A stretch of 64,000 nucleotides of DNA from Saccharomycopsis crataegensis (GCF_037102585.1 NW_027043822.1:831001-895000), one strand, 5' to 3'; counted from the first letter of the stretch, positions 48,686 to 59,518 are shown. The notes: a model not told the origin generated them from the sequence alone. Numbers and translations: made by a program.

Positions 48686-50529
48686 TTGGGGATTAGCGTA
48701 TTTTTTTTTGGTAAGGTCTTTCTTGGTTTAAATTATTCTTCAACTATTTTTATTATCATTATTATTTCTACTATTAATATTATATCTACTATTAATATTA
48801 TTTCAATTATTTCATTATTTTTCTCTCTCTTCTATTATTTCATTTATTCATATTATTTCCATTATTCATATTATTTGTTTTTCTCTTCCTACTTTATCAG
48901 TCTTCGCTAGAAAATATAGTAGTCATATCAATCAATAAAAGTCACATTTTGGTATTCTTAGTTACTATAAGTGATTGGTGGCTTGATATTCACACCAACA
49001 GAATAAACAAAACCAGATGGAAAAAAATATTATCAGAATTCTAGAAAAAAAAAAAATACCATCAAGAATGATAATAATAAAAAAATTGATCACGAAATTA
49101 AATACAAATATAATTTTCCGCCAAAGAAAACACTCTTTTTGTACATCGGATCTTGCAATACCGAGAACTGGGTTTGGAATCACCGGAAATCCGTACCACA
49201 ATATCGTTACTTGTTGTTCTGGAAAATAAAATTAATAACTATTCGCTGTTACTCAACTTCATAGCATTAATCATGCCAATAGTTTAGCGAGCCAAGAGTC
49301 CTGAGAAATCTCACCGCTGTATTATGCCAAGCTTGTTGAGAAAAATCTCATAGAAGAAGTCTCTCAAGAAAAAACGAGGAATAGGGAATAACGCAAGATG
49401 TTTCTAAAGCTGGCTCAGTAATACAGTCGAATAATTATCCGGATGTTGTAACCATAGTTATACAGTATCCAAACAATTTAACCGTGTCATCTGAGACTGC
49501 AGGATTGTTCACGAAAACTTTTCCAACATTGGTGGATACTTTGATGGCGAAATACCGCGAAGAACAAATGTAGATGCGCGGCAACGCACAGAAACGCACA
49601 TATATAGACAGTAAAACACATAACGCTGTCTATCTCGGTCGTATGTATGCTTCCAAATACAGTCAGTACATGACACAAAATATGGTGCAGTGTTTTATAA
49701 TTAGTAGTTATTAATTACTGAAGAATAATAAGATAACCGGATTATGATAGAAATGAGCATATGATATGGTTTAGATCAGGGAGTCCCAATACTCACCAGA
49801 GAGAGAGAGAGACTCCTATCGCGTAATTTTAATAAGGCTAATGTTGATATGACTGACTTTAGTATTTCCAGGATCTCATGGCTCGACCAAGTCTCAATAA
49901 TTCCTTGCCTATAATACATTTTAAGATTCTATTTTTGCTTTCTTGGTAACGATTTAGCGGAATTTTTTTTTTTTCCCTTTGATTCATCCCTACATTTACC
50001 TGGACGTCTGAAGCAGGAAATTGTGCTCAGGCCCAATGGGTCCCGAATTAGTTATCTGAATGTAGCAGATATTAGAATACCGTCTGCAGAGAATATCTGT
50101 TGGCACCGTAACACCCATCAGAGTTTTTTTTTTCTTCTGGTCAGGTATTGGTGCAATTGGCCAACTGAGTACAGACTGCACTGATGGGATCTCTTGTTCA
50201 AAACGACAGTTACGGAGACACGTGTGCTTTTGCTTTAAGGGTGCGTTTCGCTGCCATGCAATGCTTCTAGACGCCAGTCTTTGACATTGGTTTTTCCCTT
50301 AAGACCTTGAGCCTATTTAAGCTACATAAAGCTTTTTTTTTTTGACTCTATATAGAGTATATGCTTCCCCATGGACTTTGTTTTCCACTCTCTATTTTAG
50401 TGAAGTGAAGATCAGCAAATTTGTTATAATTACATTTGGCATTCCCATTAATATTTTTTTCTTAAAAATCTTTGCGTATTTACCTTATCTTTCCACTGCC
50501 AATATCAATCATCACGAAGCCCTGCAATC
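48686..50529. other. 1.8-kb region between protease and velvet genes
   Basis: Noncoding, AT-rich, with ATT-rich low-complexity sequence at 48735-48900 and an AG dinucleotide run near 49798-49811. No supported gene. The last 200 bases are the velvet-gene promoter with a T run at about 50333-50342. Confidence 0.5.
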
Positions 50530-51834
50530 ATGAGAGTTTCCTTTCTGCCTAAGCCACTATCACCAGGCACTATTGAGATTTTCAATACTTCTGATTTGAA
50601 TTATGATTTATCTATTGTCCAACAACCACAAAATTCAAGAGAGTCTACAGTCAGGAGACGGTCTACAGAAGCATTTCATTCAGACGATATAGACCAGCCT
50701 TTGCGTTGTTACAAACGATTACTTAAACCCGCACCTGTGGTAGTATTAAAAATATTTGATTCCCAAAACAGGAATATCACTCAATATTCTCTTGGCAGTT
50801 TTTTCATAACTCTCTCGTTGGTGCATGAAAACGCAAACAAAACTTCTCATTTAATGGGCACTACCATCATCTCTGGTGCTAATTATTGCTATGCGGAGGA
50901 CCAAGGTATGGTTGTATTCAACATCAATGACATTGGTATTTCTGAAAGTGGCACGTATAGACTACGAATCAATCTTTTCAAGTCCGAAGCTTACGGATAT
51001 TTTAATGGGAAAGTTATGTCTCCCAAGATTGTGATGCTTAAAGAAATCCGCACTCAAAAATTTACAGTTTTTAGAGCAAACGAATACTATAAGGAAAAGG
51101 CTCAAAAAGTGATAAGAGAACAAAGAACTAAGATGATAAGAAATTTCAAAATTTCTCCAATGATTGATTACCTCATGAGGATAAAGATTGTGAAATACCC
51201 ATCAAAGTTATCACAAATTTCATTTTTAGCAAGAGCTTCTAGCCAAGATAGCTCTGAGCCATCTACAACATCCCAGAAAAGGAAGAGGAATGAGGAAGAG
51301 GAATCTGCTCCAAGGAAGAGACGCGCATCCTTAGTTAATGAATGGAGTGAACCTAAACCTGAAGAAATAATAATTTCTAAATCCGATCCTAGTGAAGTTG
51401 CTGTGTCAAATGCATCTGCAACATCACTAAACATAAAACCGACTTTAGAACGTCTTTCACTAGTTTTTGAATATGCACCAAAAATATCGGAATGCCATCT
51501 GGATCCTCTAGAATATCTGCCAGAAATATCAGACTGTCTCTCAGAACCACTAGATCTTCTGCCACAATTGCTGCCACAGACTGCTCTAAATACATTTTCT
51601 TTAGGTAGTGATGATTTAGTCGGTCTCCTTCATTCTTCCTCCAGTATTGAAGGGTCCTTACAGTGTATAAACCCAGTTTCTTGTTCGAGTGAGCTCTTAA
51701 CATTAGAGAAAGAATGTATTAATCAGGATATGACAAGCCAGGATGATGATTTTTATACTGGACCTTATTTTTCCAGTTTTGATGATCTCGATGAAGTCAT
51801 TATGGGGTCTTGTCTTGCCACATCTGCTTGCTAG
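50530..51834 (+). CDS. Velvet-domain transcription regulator (VosA/VelB-like)
   Basis: 434 residues. Residues 20-205 align by eye with the velvet domain: LNYDLSIVQQPQNSRES (VosA-type YxLxVxQQPxRAR), KPAPVVVLKIFDSQNRNIT (PPPIVQLRIFxxxxDxT), LMGTTIISGANYC, GMVVFNINDIGISESGTYRLRINLF (FxFPDLSVRxEGxYRLxFxLF) and TQKFTVFRANEYY (SxPFTVFSAKKFP). The order and spacing match. A bipartite basic signal, KRKRNEEEESAPRKRR, lies near residue 250, followed by an acidic, Ser-rich C-terminal half. Velvet proteins bind DNA through an NF-kB-like fold and control development in filamentous fungi. S. cerevisiae and C. albicans are not known to have one. Five in-frame CTG codons occur, four before Pro. Confidence 0.8.
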   Translation: MRVSFLPKPLSPGTIEIFNTSDLNYDLSIVQQPQNSRESTVRRRSTEAFHSDDIDQPLRCYKRLLKPAPVVVLKIFDSQNRNITQYSLGSFFITLSLVHENANKTSHLMGTTIISGANYCYAEDQGMVVFNINDIGISESGTYRLRINLFKSEAYGYFNGKVMSPKIVMLKEIRTQKFTVFRANEYYKEKAQKVIREQRTKMIRNFKISPMIDYLMRIKIVKYPSKLSQISFLARASSQDSSEPSTTSQKRKRNEEEESAPRKRRASLVNEWSEPKPEEIIISKSDPSEVAVSNASATSLNIKPTLERLSLVFEYAPKISECHLDPLEYLPEISDCLSEPLDLLPQLLPQTALNTFSLGSDDLVGLLHSSSSIEGSLQCINPVSCSSELLTLEKECINQDMTSQDDDFYTGPYFSSFDDLDEVIMGSCLATSAC

Positions 51835-53857
51835 AGCTCTAGAATAGTCGTTCTAAGAATTTCTTTGATTATCTACACTGTTTGTTTGTTAGTTTATTTG
51901 TTTATTTGTTTATTTGTTTGTTTGTTTATTTGTTTGTTTGTTTATTTGTTTGTTTATTCATTTTTTTTTTCTTTTAGCATCTCATTCCGTTCTTCTCCAT
52001 TTAATTTTCTTTTCAGGAACTCTTAATTTATTTATGTTTCAGAAGACGCATCAGGCGTATTGCTATTGAGCCCCATAATCAGCTATCATTATTCTATATT
52101 TGTACTTATTAATTATTAATACATTCTTTTACTTTTTTTGTTCTACGATTGACTCTGCTAACCTCATGATGTTTACCGGTTTTTATTATGCACCCTCTCA
52201 ATGCTGTTGTAACCATTGAATATATACGAGATCGATAATTTAGCCGACTTGATAGAAATTTTGTGCAATGTATTTAACGTGTGTATTCAGCTCCCTGGTT
52301 ATTAGATCAAGGGTTTTAAAATCGAAATTGCAGATCTCTTGGAGGTTGCAACAGAAAATTTGGATGATTCAATAATGAAGCTATTGTTCTTGGTGAGTTA
52401 GCAAGTGGCATCAGTGCATTCTATTTCATCCCTTGTAATAAAGACTATATGTGACCCAGCTACTGTTTTGGGTTGTGTATGTGTGTGTGTGTGTTGTTGT
52501 CTGCAAGTTGCTTTTCCGGTCTAAAATAGTGCGCATCTTGTATGCAAGGATCTACACCCTATATTGAAGAAAGATTTGAGCGTCTTCAGCCTAAAAAAAA
52601 GAGTTTTTTTCTTTTCTCTTCTCTCTAAATGATTTTAGTCTACTATTTTTGAATGAAAATAATTGGATGATCCAATCACGAAAGTAAAAAAAAAAATTAA
52701 TCATCTTTAATTAAAGCATGTTTCATCGCTAGTAGGAAGTCGGTTGCCAGAATTCCTCTACGAATGCTTTACCACAGTATCATTCCACAAAGCCTCGCTT
52801 CTAGAAAATCTGTATAGCGGGACTAGGCGCTCTGTTCAAGAAAAGCAAAAGGGTGTGAAACTCCATTGCTATGATGTATTTTAATCATCCAAGCATTTAC
52901 CTACAATATTTGAGTTTAGGCTTTTTCAGATCTTTTTTTTTTTCTGGAAAATGTTGCTACTCTGCCAAATGGTGTGGTTCAACACGCAATGTCCAAAATT
53001 ATGGAGACTAAAAATTTACTCAAATTAATTGGTTTTATTCACCATCCCTACTAGTAATAAAACGGACATGTAGCGGAAAAAAAAAAAGAAAAAAAAAACA
53101 ACTTTTTACCAATTACTCATCCCGTCCCACAGTTATTCCAATAATCTAAAAGCAATAATATGGACTCAATGCATTAATGCTCAATCATTCTCTATTCAGG
53201 AAATGTATTAAAATTGTTACTTGTAGTGTAAGTCCAACATAATCAGTCCCATGCAAATGGGTGGGCCGACCCTATTATAGATTGGTAATTCTGTCAAGTA
53301 ATTTATGATCCCTTCAGGAAGAGAAGTATACCTTAGCACGACTTTTACAATTCTGCAGCAAAGAACAAAACAATAAAAAGAAAACAATCTTGAATATCAT
53401 GTTGCAGAGCTGCCTTATGAAACGATATCTGTTTGCAGTACTTATCTGTTGTCTGTCAGAAATAGTTATTCATAATTATTCAAGGAAAAGGAGTCACACA
53501 GACGTAGCTTATTGTTTGGGTTTGGCTGAAACTGATTAGCTAGTTAGTTATCCAATTTCTACTAGTTAAGATTGATTCGATTGGCTCATTCAGTCATTCC
53601 TGGATCATCATCAAGACAATAGATCTTCTCATCTATTAAATACTTACGGCTTCGGTTTTGAAACACTTCAACAGAAATGCAATAAACCAAAAAAACGAAT
53701 CAGAAGTTATTACCTTTCATAAAGTAGTTTTATATAATAATGAAAAAAAGGATAAGGCAATGAAGAATAAGAAGAGAAAGCAATAGTAAAATAAACTAAC
53801 CATGAAAACCAATTCATTAAAAAATGAGAGAGAAAAAAAAATTGACAGTGAGGGAAA
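51835..53857. other. 2-kb gene-free region after the velvet gene
   Basis: No supported gene. Contains a TTTG/TTTA tetranucleotide tract (51880-51958) and a GT run at about 52477-52496. Several A or T runs. One isolated ATGTTGCA at 53399-53406. Confidence 0.5.
51880..51958. repeat. TTTG/TTTA tetranucleotide repeat
   Basis: About 20 tandem 4-base units (TTTG with TTTA variants) directly after the velvet gene. A simple microsatellite. Confidence 0.9.
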
Positions 53858-54283
53858 CTAGTCCAAGGCAATACCTTTGGTTCTGAACAGACCAAAGTAA
53901 CGGGCAAGACCCTTATCCTTACCACCTGTTGCAGTGGAGGTACTCACAGGATGCCATTTAATTTTATATGCCACACCATTTGTGTTTGTGATGGTAGTTG
54001 TACCAGCTTCTTGTAAAACATCGTCGTCAATCACGGCAGCCTTGTTTGAGGCCTTTTTCTTATTTTTGCCCTTTGAAGTCTTAGTCTTCTTCTTATTTTT
54101 GGCTTTGACAGTTGTGGTCTTGTGTTTTCCACGCTTTTCAATATCCATTACTTGGTCAAGCATTGTGGAAATGTGGCCACTTCCTGTTGTCAATTCATTT
54201 TGGGATGAACTGAAATCGTTATCGCTGATAGTCAACGCCAGAGTAACCAAGGCAAATAACAAAAAGTTTGTTGGGAACAACAT
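53858..54283 (-). CDS. Small secreted Lys-rich protein with Kex2-type site
   Basis: 141 residues, no recognised family. The N-terminus (MLFPTNFLLFALVTLALTIS) is a signal peptide. At about residue 51 DIEKR-GKHK is a good Kex2 cleavage site, which would release a mature chain starting with a stretch of about 30 residues rich in Lys/Thr/Ser (KAKNKKKTKTSKGKNKKK). A C-terminal part of ordinary composition follows (NGVAYKIKWHPVST ... YFGLFRTKGIALD). The VAYKIKWHPV segment suggests a short beta-rich domain. I cannot assign a function; candidates are a wall-associated or cationic secreted peptide. It has its own promoter with a poly-T run. Confidence 0.6.
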   Translation of the reverse strand: MLFPTNFLLFALVTLALTISDNDFSSSQNELTTGSGHISTMLDQVMDIEKRGKHKTTTVKAKNKKKTKTSKGKNKKKASNKAAVIDDDVLQEAGTTTITNTNGVAYKIKWHPVSTSTATGGKDKGLARYFGLFRTKGIALD

Positions 54284-56200
54284 GGTGCAAGCACAATATA
54301 GGTATTATTATTGATATAATGTGTCACTTTTGGTGATATTTATTTGAAGGAGAGAGAAAGTTGAGCTATTTTATATACTTTCTACATTTTTTTTACCTTT
54401 TCTTACATAATTTCATGTGCCATGTACATAGGGGTACCGCAAACCACAGTGATACACAGAAAAATCAGAGTTATCTTGGCCTGTGGAAGCATATCGGGAA
54501 ATTCTCGGCGTTTTTGGCACGATGATAGAGAATAACCACATATTAGTCCCCACGACTCCTGTTTTTGAACCTCGTATAAGTAATCCCAGTTACTGGAAAA
54601 CTAATAAAGTACTGTTTGTCACACCCTAAAAATTTTAGGTGTACTAATAATATTCCAGCACCATCTTTATTATATATAGATACATGCACGGTAGTCAAGG
54701 TTTTCTCTTTAAGACTACAGCCTTTGAATGTGTTTATGAGTACCCAAGTCACACCTCCTCTGACTTTCCATCACGAGCACATTCATCTATGTTTCAAAAT
54801 TTTTCACGGCAAGCGAACAATATGAACTGGTCTGTAATCAAGGCATTTCATCACATGTCACTACCAAAATTAACAGCAAGGCTATTTAGTTCTTGTTCTA
54901 TTTTTCAATATGAAAGTCTGCTAAGAACTTTGGAAATTGAACAGCACAAAACATAGAATGATAAAGGGAGTAAGCAGATACTACAGTTATGTGATTCCTC
55001 AATCATTGCAACTAGTTACTATATAGAAATGCTGTTGTTAGCACCCAACCTTGATAGTTCAGTATGTCACTTGGTGTGTTAAAGCAATAATAATAATCAC
55101 TTTAAAAGATATTCTGATGAGAATGGCTGGAAAATATATCTCGAGAATATCATGGTTCTTTTTCGTTATATGATTTTTTTTTATCTCAGGCAAAGAGCTT
55201 GATGTCTTGAGCTTCTTCAATTGGGATACATGAAGCTTAATTGAGTTCTAAGTGCTTCCTACTCAAATTTGAAGATAGTTCCGGACTAAAGAAGAATTCT
55301 TAACAGAATCCAAATGCCAATCAGTCTTGGATCCCCAGTACAAAAGGTGCCAAAGTTCCTGATAGCATTGCCTTATATTGTTCAAATTATTCTGATACTC
55401 CCTATCAGTAGTCTATACTATTTATTATCTTTACATCCAATTATTAATCTTCCAAAATGAATTCTGAAGTCAAACGGGCCACTAACGTTTGTGACTCTAC
55501 TAGATCTACAAAAATTAATACCAATAATGAGACAGGAAATACTAATAATGTACAAATAAACCAATGGAAAACTATCTTTATGGGCAAAATCCAATCAAAT
55601 GAGCATGGCCGTCAAGACGATGAAATATCAATCTTTTGTATAGCATCGCCAGCCCATACAAACCAGCCCCTGATTAAAAAACAGTAAGAAAAAATGGTAA
55701 CAACAAGACAGATGAAGGTGAGATGGAGGGATATTCTTCCATAGTAGCAAATTAGTTAAAAAATTGCACTAGTATTCTTTGGGTTGAAGGTGTGGAAAAT
55801 CATGCACGGTGCGCACTTCCGGGAGTGGAGGGAAAACTTATAACCCACGTTCACCACGTTCACCACGTTCACCACGTTCACCTCGACAACACAAATGTTT
55901 ACAATGGGGTTTGGAAATGTTCAATTTTTGTATAGGATAAGAAAGGTGGTGATTAAATCTTAGAATAATATACATAGCTAATATTCGTTCATCAATATTA
56001 TAAATTATATTCTTTTGGTGTTCGGAAACGAAAGATCCATCAAATAATTTTTCCCCTTTTTTTTTTTTTTCCAGGTATTCCCAATCGGGAATGACCCACC
56101 AATTAATTTTGAGTTATTCATTTATTTAGAGTCTTTCCTGAAAATAATAACCATCAGTTGTAAACACAGCAATACCCATATACCATCTTAATGAGAAATA
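54284..56200. other. 1.9-kb region before the second yapsin-type gene
   Basis: Short frames at 54684-54956 and 55457-55687 lack signal peptides, domains or biased composition and are not called. The 9-base tandem repeat at 55846-55881 and the promoter block at 56026-56140 (similar to 46211-46330) are the only structure seen. Confidence 0.5.
55846..55881. repeat. 9-bp tandem repeat CACGTTCAC, four copies
   Basis: Four perfect head-to-tail copies upstream of the second protease gene. The unit holds a CACGTT half-site. Could be a multimerised factor site or a chance minisatellite. Confidence 0.9.
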
Positions 56201-58273
56201 ATGAAAGTCTCAATACTTTTGACTTCTCTTATTACCAGTGTCCAAGGGGCCACCGTCGATAAACGGTTCTATACCCCAAACTGGCGTGCTATCAACCCCG
56301 AAAACAATGGTGGAGTTTTCAAGATCCCATTCGAAGTTTCTCAAAAAGATCCTATGGACTACTCCAAAATCGTGAAGCGTGATTCCAGAAATAAAACCCA
56401 AATAGTGGAAGATGAAATGGTGCTTTGGAATCAGAATGATCTTTTATATATGGCTAATATTTCCCTCGGTACTCCTCCACAAAACCTTTCTGTATTACTT
56501 ACCATCAATGATGCTGATTTATGGGTGTTTTCTAAATCAAATCCATACTGTCTGTCCAATCTTTATTATAAAAGGGAAAATTTAGATTATCAAGAAGAAG
56601 AAGAAGAAAAAGAAGATGCTGATGTTGCCACTGATACCTCCACTGCCATTGATACCTCCACTGCCACTGCTACTACCGATGATTATGATACTGGTATCTT
56701 GGAATATATACAGAGTAAGTATGAGGCCGACTTGAGCGATTTTCTAGAAACTAATACAGACTCATCAGTTACTGAGATTTACGATACAATCGTTTACACA
56801 ACCCAAGGGTATTTAGAAACAATCACCTTATCAGTGGATTTTAAATCTGCTACTGGTGATGACCCAACAGGAATGGCAACTTCTACCACATTTTCTCTGT
56901 CAATAATTGCGACAACAACAACTGGGCAAGTTTCAAACGCAAGGTCCACTTTATCTGACACTGGAGCTTCAACTATTACCGGAAAAGTTGTAAATGCAAG
57001 TTCCACTTTATCTGACGTTGGAGTTACTGGAAGAGTAACCCAAATCACCCCATATTTCTATGAGACAGTAACTCGCGTCTTTCTGACTCAGACTGCCGTG
57101 CCTCTCATTGATTGTGGTAGTGTTGGCACTTTTGATTCAGACTCCTCGGAAACTTTCAATGACACTGGTGAATGGTTCTCTTTTCAGTATGGTGAAGATT
57201 ATGGCTTCGCTCAAGGCAAGGTGGCTCTAGACACTTTGACCTTCAATGAATTCGTGATAGAAGACTATACCTTCGGTTTAGCATCTGCCTCCAACAGGAC
57301 GTACATGTCTTTTGGTATTGGGTTGACTGGGAATGAGGACTTGGCATTTTATGATAGTTTCCCAATGAGACTTGTTGATAGTGGGTATATCAATAGAGTG
57401 GTCTATTCTCTTTTCCTTGAATCGATGGAAGCTGCCACCGGATCCATTCTTTTCGGTGGGGTAGACTCTGCGAAATACACGGGGACCCTCTATGCTTTCC
57501 CAATGTTGAGTCTCGACTCCAGTTCCGATGTACCAACAACATCTTTCTACATCAGTATTGATTCCATTGACTTGACTGATAATAACAACGGTTCAATAGT
57601 CCAACAAATCACCTATGCTAAACATCCAATGCAGTTTGATAATTCTAAGGCTTATTTCTATCTTCCTGTTTTTTCTTTCAGGAGATTGATAGACGCTTTC
57701 CCAGGGATTTCTTATATCAACAACGTTGGTGCCAATCTTGTCAAGTGTGATCATCTCAAGGAATATAATATGAGCCTTAATATCCAAGGGGTCAACTATT
57801 CTATCCCACTATCAGTGTTTGGTAAGCCAATGTCGGAAATGGTTCAAGAAAATTATTTCTCTGGGCAGACTATACCTAAGTCAGAAATTAAAGATTATTG
57901 CTATTTACAGATGGGAACTAGTACAGATAATACAATCATTGCTGGCAATAGTTTCTTGCGTTGGTTCTATGTTACGTTTGATTTGACTTATTACGAAATA
58001 TACATGGCTGAAGCAAATCTTCAAGGAAACACTTCGGAAAGCATTCAAGTGATTGATGCCTACGGGACCATTCCCGGTGCAAAAAGGGCCCCAAATTACT
58101 ACAATGTTTATGAAGGCAACACAACCACCCCTTCCAGTAGCGATGGTTCCGAACCATTTTTCAATGGAACCAATAATGTGGGGACTAAGTATTTGAATAA
58201 TGGTGTGAAATTGCCAATGAGCGGCCACTTATGGACTTGTGTCTTTGGTGCGATTGTCTATTTTATGCTTTGA
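56201..58273 (+). CDS. Catalytically dead yapsin-type aspartyl protease paralogue
   Basis: 690 residues, clearly a tandem paralogue of 46457-48685: signal peptide MKVSILLTSLITSVQG, then propeptide TPNWRAINPENNGGVFKIPFEVS, long identical stretches (SLDSSSDVP, DSIDLTDNNNGSIVQQITYA), and a GPI signal at the end. Both catalytic motifs are lost without a frame break. Where the active paralogue has IDTGSS, this one reads LTINDA (Asp to Thr, about residue 101). Where it has LDSGTS, this one reads FDNSKA (Asp kept, Gly lost, about 480). The rest of the fold, including Cys and Trp positions, is conserved. It lacks the Ser-Asp repeat and has a Thr/Ser-rich linker instead. A membrane-bound pseudoprotease, perhaps a binding or regulatory protein. 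Confidence 0.85.
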   Translation: MKVSILLTSLITSVQGATVDKRFYTPNWRAINPENNGGVFKIPFEVSQKDPMDYSKIVKRDSRNKTQIVEDEMVLWNQNDLLYMANISLGTPPQNLSVLLTINDADLWVFSKSNPYCLSNLYYKRENLDYQEEEEEKEDADVATDTSTAIDTSTATATTDDYDTGILEYIQSKYEADLSDFLETNTDSSVTEIYDTIVYTTQGYLETITLSVDFKSATGDDPTGMATSTTFSLSIIATTTTGQVSNARSTLSDTGASTITGKVVNASSTLSDVGVTGRVTQITPYFYETVTRVFLTQTAVPLIDCGSVGTFDSDSSETFNDTGEWFSFQYGEDYGFAQGKVALDTLTFNEFVIEDYTFGLASASNRTYMSFGIGLTGNEDLAFYDSFPMRLVDSGYINRVVYSLFLESMEAATGSILFGGVDSAKYTGTLYAFPMLSLDSSSDVPTTSFYISIDSIDLTDNNNGSIVQQITYAKHPMQFDNSKAYFYLPVFSFRRLIDAFPGISYINNVGANLVKCDHLKEYNMSLNIQGVNYSIPLSVFGKPMSEMVQENYFSGQTIPKSEIKDYCYLQMGTSTDNTIIAGNSFLRWFYVTFDLTYYEIYMAEANLQGNTSESIQVIDAYGTIPGAKRAPNYYNVYEGNTTTPSSSDGSEPFFNGTNNVGTKYLNNGVKLPMSGHLWTCVFGAIVYFML

Positions 58274-59047
58274 TTTCAAACAGGGGATTTTTTTTTCTGG
58301 TGATTAGTTCATTTTTTCTTCTTCTGCTTTATTTTTTCTTCTGAATTATTTTTATAATTGCTATTATTTCTACCATAATTAATTGAATCTTTTATCTTTC
58401 TTGCTCCATTAAGTTTTATTAAACTATATACGGCGCGTATATAATGAAGATCCAATTTTCACCTTTATGACTTCAGCTTTTATATTATGATGAGTATTGA
58501 AATGGTCAACATCCCATCCTTTCTAAGTTATGTGTATTGATAGTCTACTCTAAGTTGGCCTGGGTTGAGTCGGATATTGTATTTGAGAATAACTGCTTAT
58601 TCTTTGACTATTTACCCTTACAACGTACTCTTGATTGCAAGAGCATTGGATATTTAAAGAGTATATCATCCCTTCCGTTATAACAGGCTCATTATTATGA
58701 GTATATATTTTCTGAAGTCTGTTTGGTAATCGCCTAATGAGAAGTAAAACGTAGATACATATTTAGTAAGATAATTTCTACAGATTAGATCAGACTTTAG
58801 GATCACAAGATCTTAGAATAGTAGACTTCCTTACATGGCAGTGGAAAGCTCCTAATAATGGTCATATCCAGTTTCATGTAGGTTTCAAAGATGGCTGGAA
58901 GAGGAATAGTGAAGTAGTCTGCTAGAGTGTTTTTTTTTTTCGAAAAAATTAAATCTCTATCCTGATACCTTCTTATATTTTTTATGCCAGTTACATTATC
59001 GTTTATCTTTAAACAAGTTTAGAAAGGAAAAAAATATATATAAAAAG
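58274..59047. other. Region between the dead protease and the GPI-like gene
   Basis: Noncoding, AT-rich. The frame of the next gene stays open for at least 126 bases (from 58922) before its ATG but has no earlier ATG there and no signal-peptide-like sequence. Confidence 0.45.
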
Positions 59048-59518
59048 ATGGGTCAAAATTCTGTTCTCTCTCAATTTAATTCGGTGCAGTCTGCCAACGC
59101 TGCTTGGTCCTCCTCTTACAATCAGGAAACTGAATTATACGGCCTTGGCACCACTGATACTGACGATCTGGGTGTTATGCTCGGGTCTGACTGGTGGACT
59201 AGTATCACTTCTACTTCAACTGATCATGGCGATGCTACTGCCAATAGTATCACCATTCATTCCACTACTGAATCCGGCTCTTCCACCATTACTTATTCTG
59301 GCAGCGCCATAAAGCCACAGAGCAGTAGTTCTACAGGCTCTTCATCTAGTGGATCCACCATTACTTATTCTGGCAGCGCCATAAAGCCACAGAGCAGTAG
59401 TTCTACAAGCTCTTCATCTAGTGGATCCACCACTGCTTCAGGGATGGCTGCTGCCAATAGTGTACAAATTGTAGGTGTCAGTGCTTTGATGGCTGCTGTT
59501 GGCCTCGCTTTGTTATGA
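59048..59518 (+). CDS. Ser/Thr-rich GPI-like surface protein with two 24-residue repeats
   Basis: 156 residues, about 40 percent Ser/Thr. Two perfect-length tandem repeats (STITYSGSAIKPQSSSSTGS type, 24 residues) precede a C-terminal hydrophobic tail (SVQIVGVSALMAAVGLALL) after a small-residue stretch SGMAAANS, as in GPI attachment signals. There is no N-terminal signal peptide: the protein begins MGQNSVLSQFNS. That is odd for a GPI protein, so the N-terminus may be lost, or a 5' exon may be missed. WWTSITSTST and the YGLGTTD region are not a family I know. Treat as a hypothetical wall protein. Confidence 0.55.
   Translation: MGQNSVLSQFNSVQSANAAWSSSYNQETELYGLGTTDTDDLGVMLGSDWWTSITSTSTDHGDATANSITIHSTTESGSSTITYSGSAIKPQSSSSTGSSSSGSTITYSGSAIKPQSSSSTSSSSSGSTTASGMAAANSVQIVGVSALMAAVGLALL
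59282..59425 (+). repeat. 72-bp tandem repeat, two copies, inside the GPI-like gene
   Basis: Copy 1 at 59282-59353 and copy 2 at 59354-59425, each 72 bp (24 codons), differing at one visible base (GGC/AGC codon). A partial third copy begins at 59426. Recent duplication by slippage or unequal exchange. Confidence 0.92.

Noticed and set aside
54684-55687. Short frames before the second protease gene
   Set aside because: No signal peptide, no domain, ordinary random composition.
55846-55881. CRISPR-like array
   Set aside because: The units are 9 bp, head to tail without spacers, in a eukaryote. A simple minisatellite.
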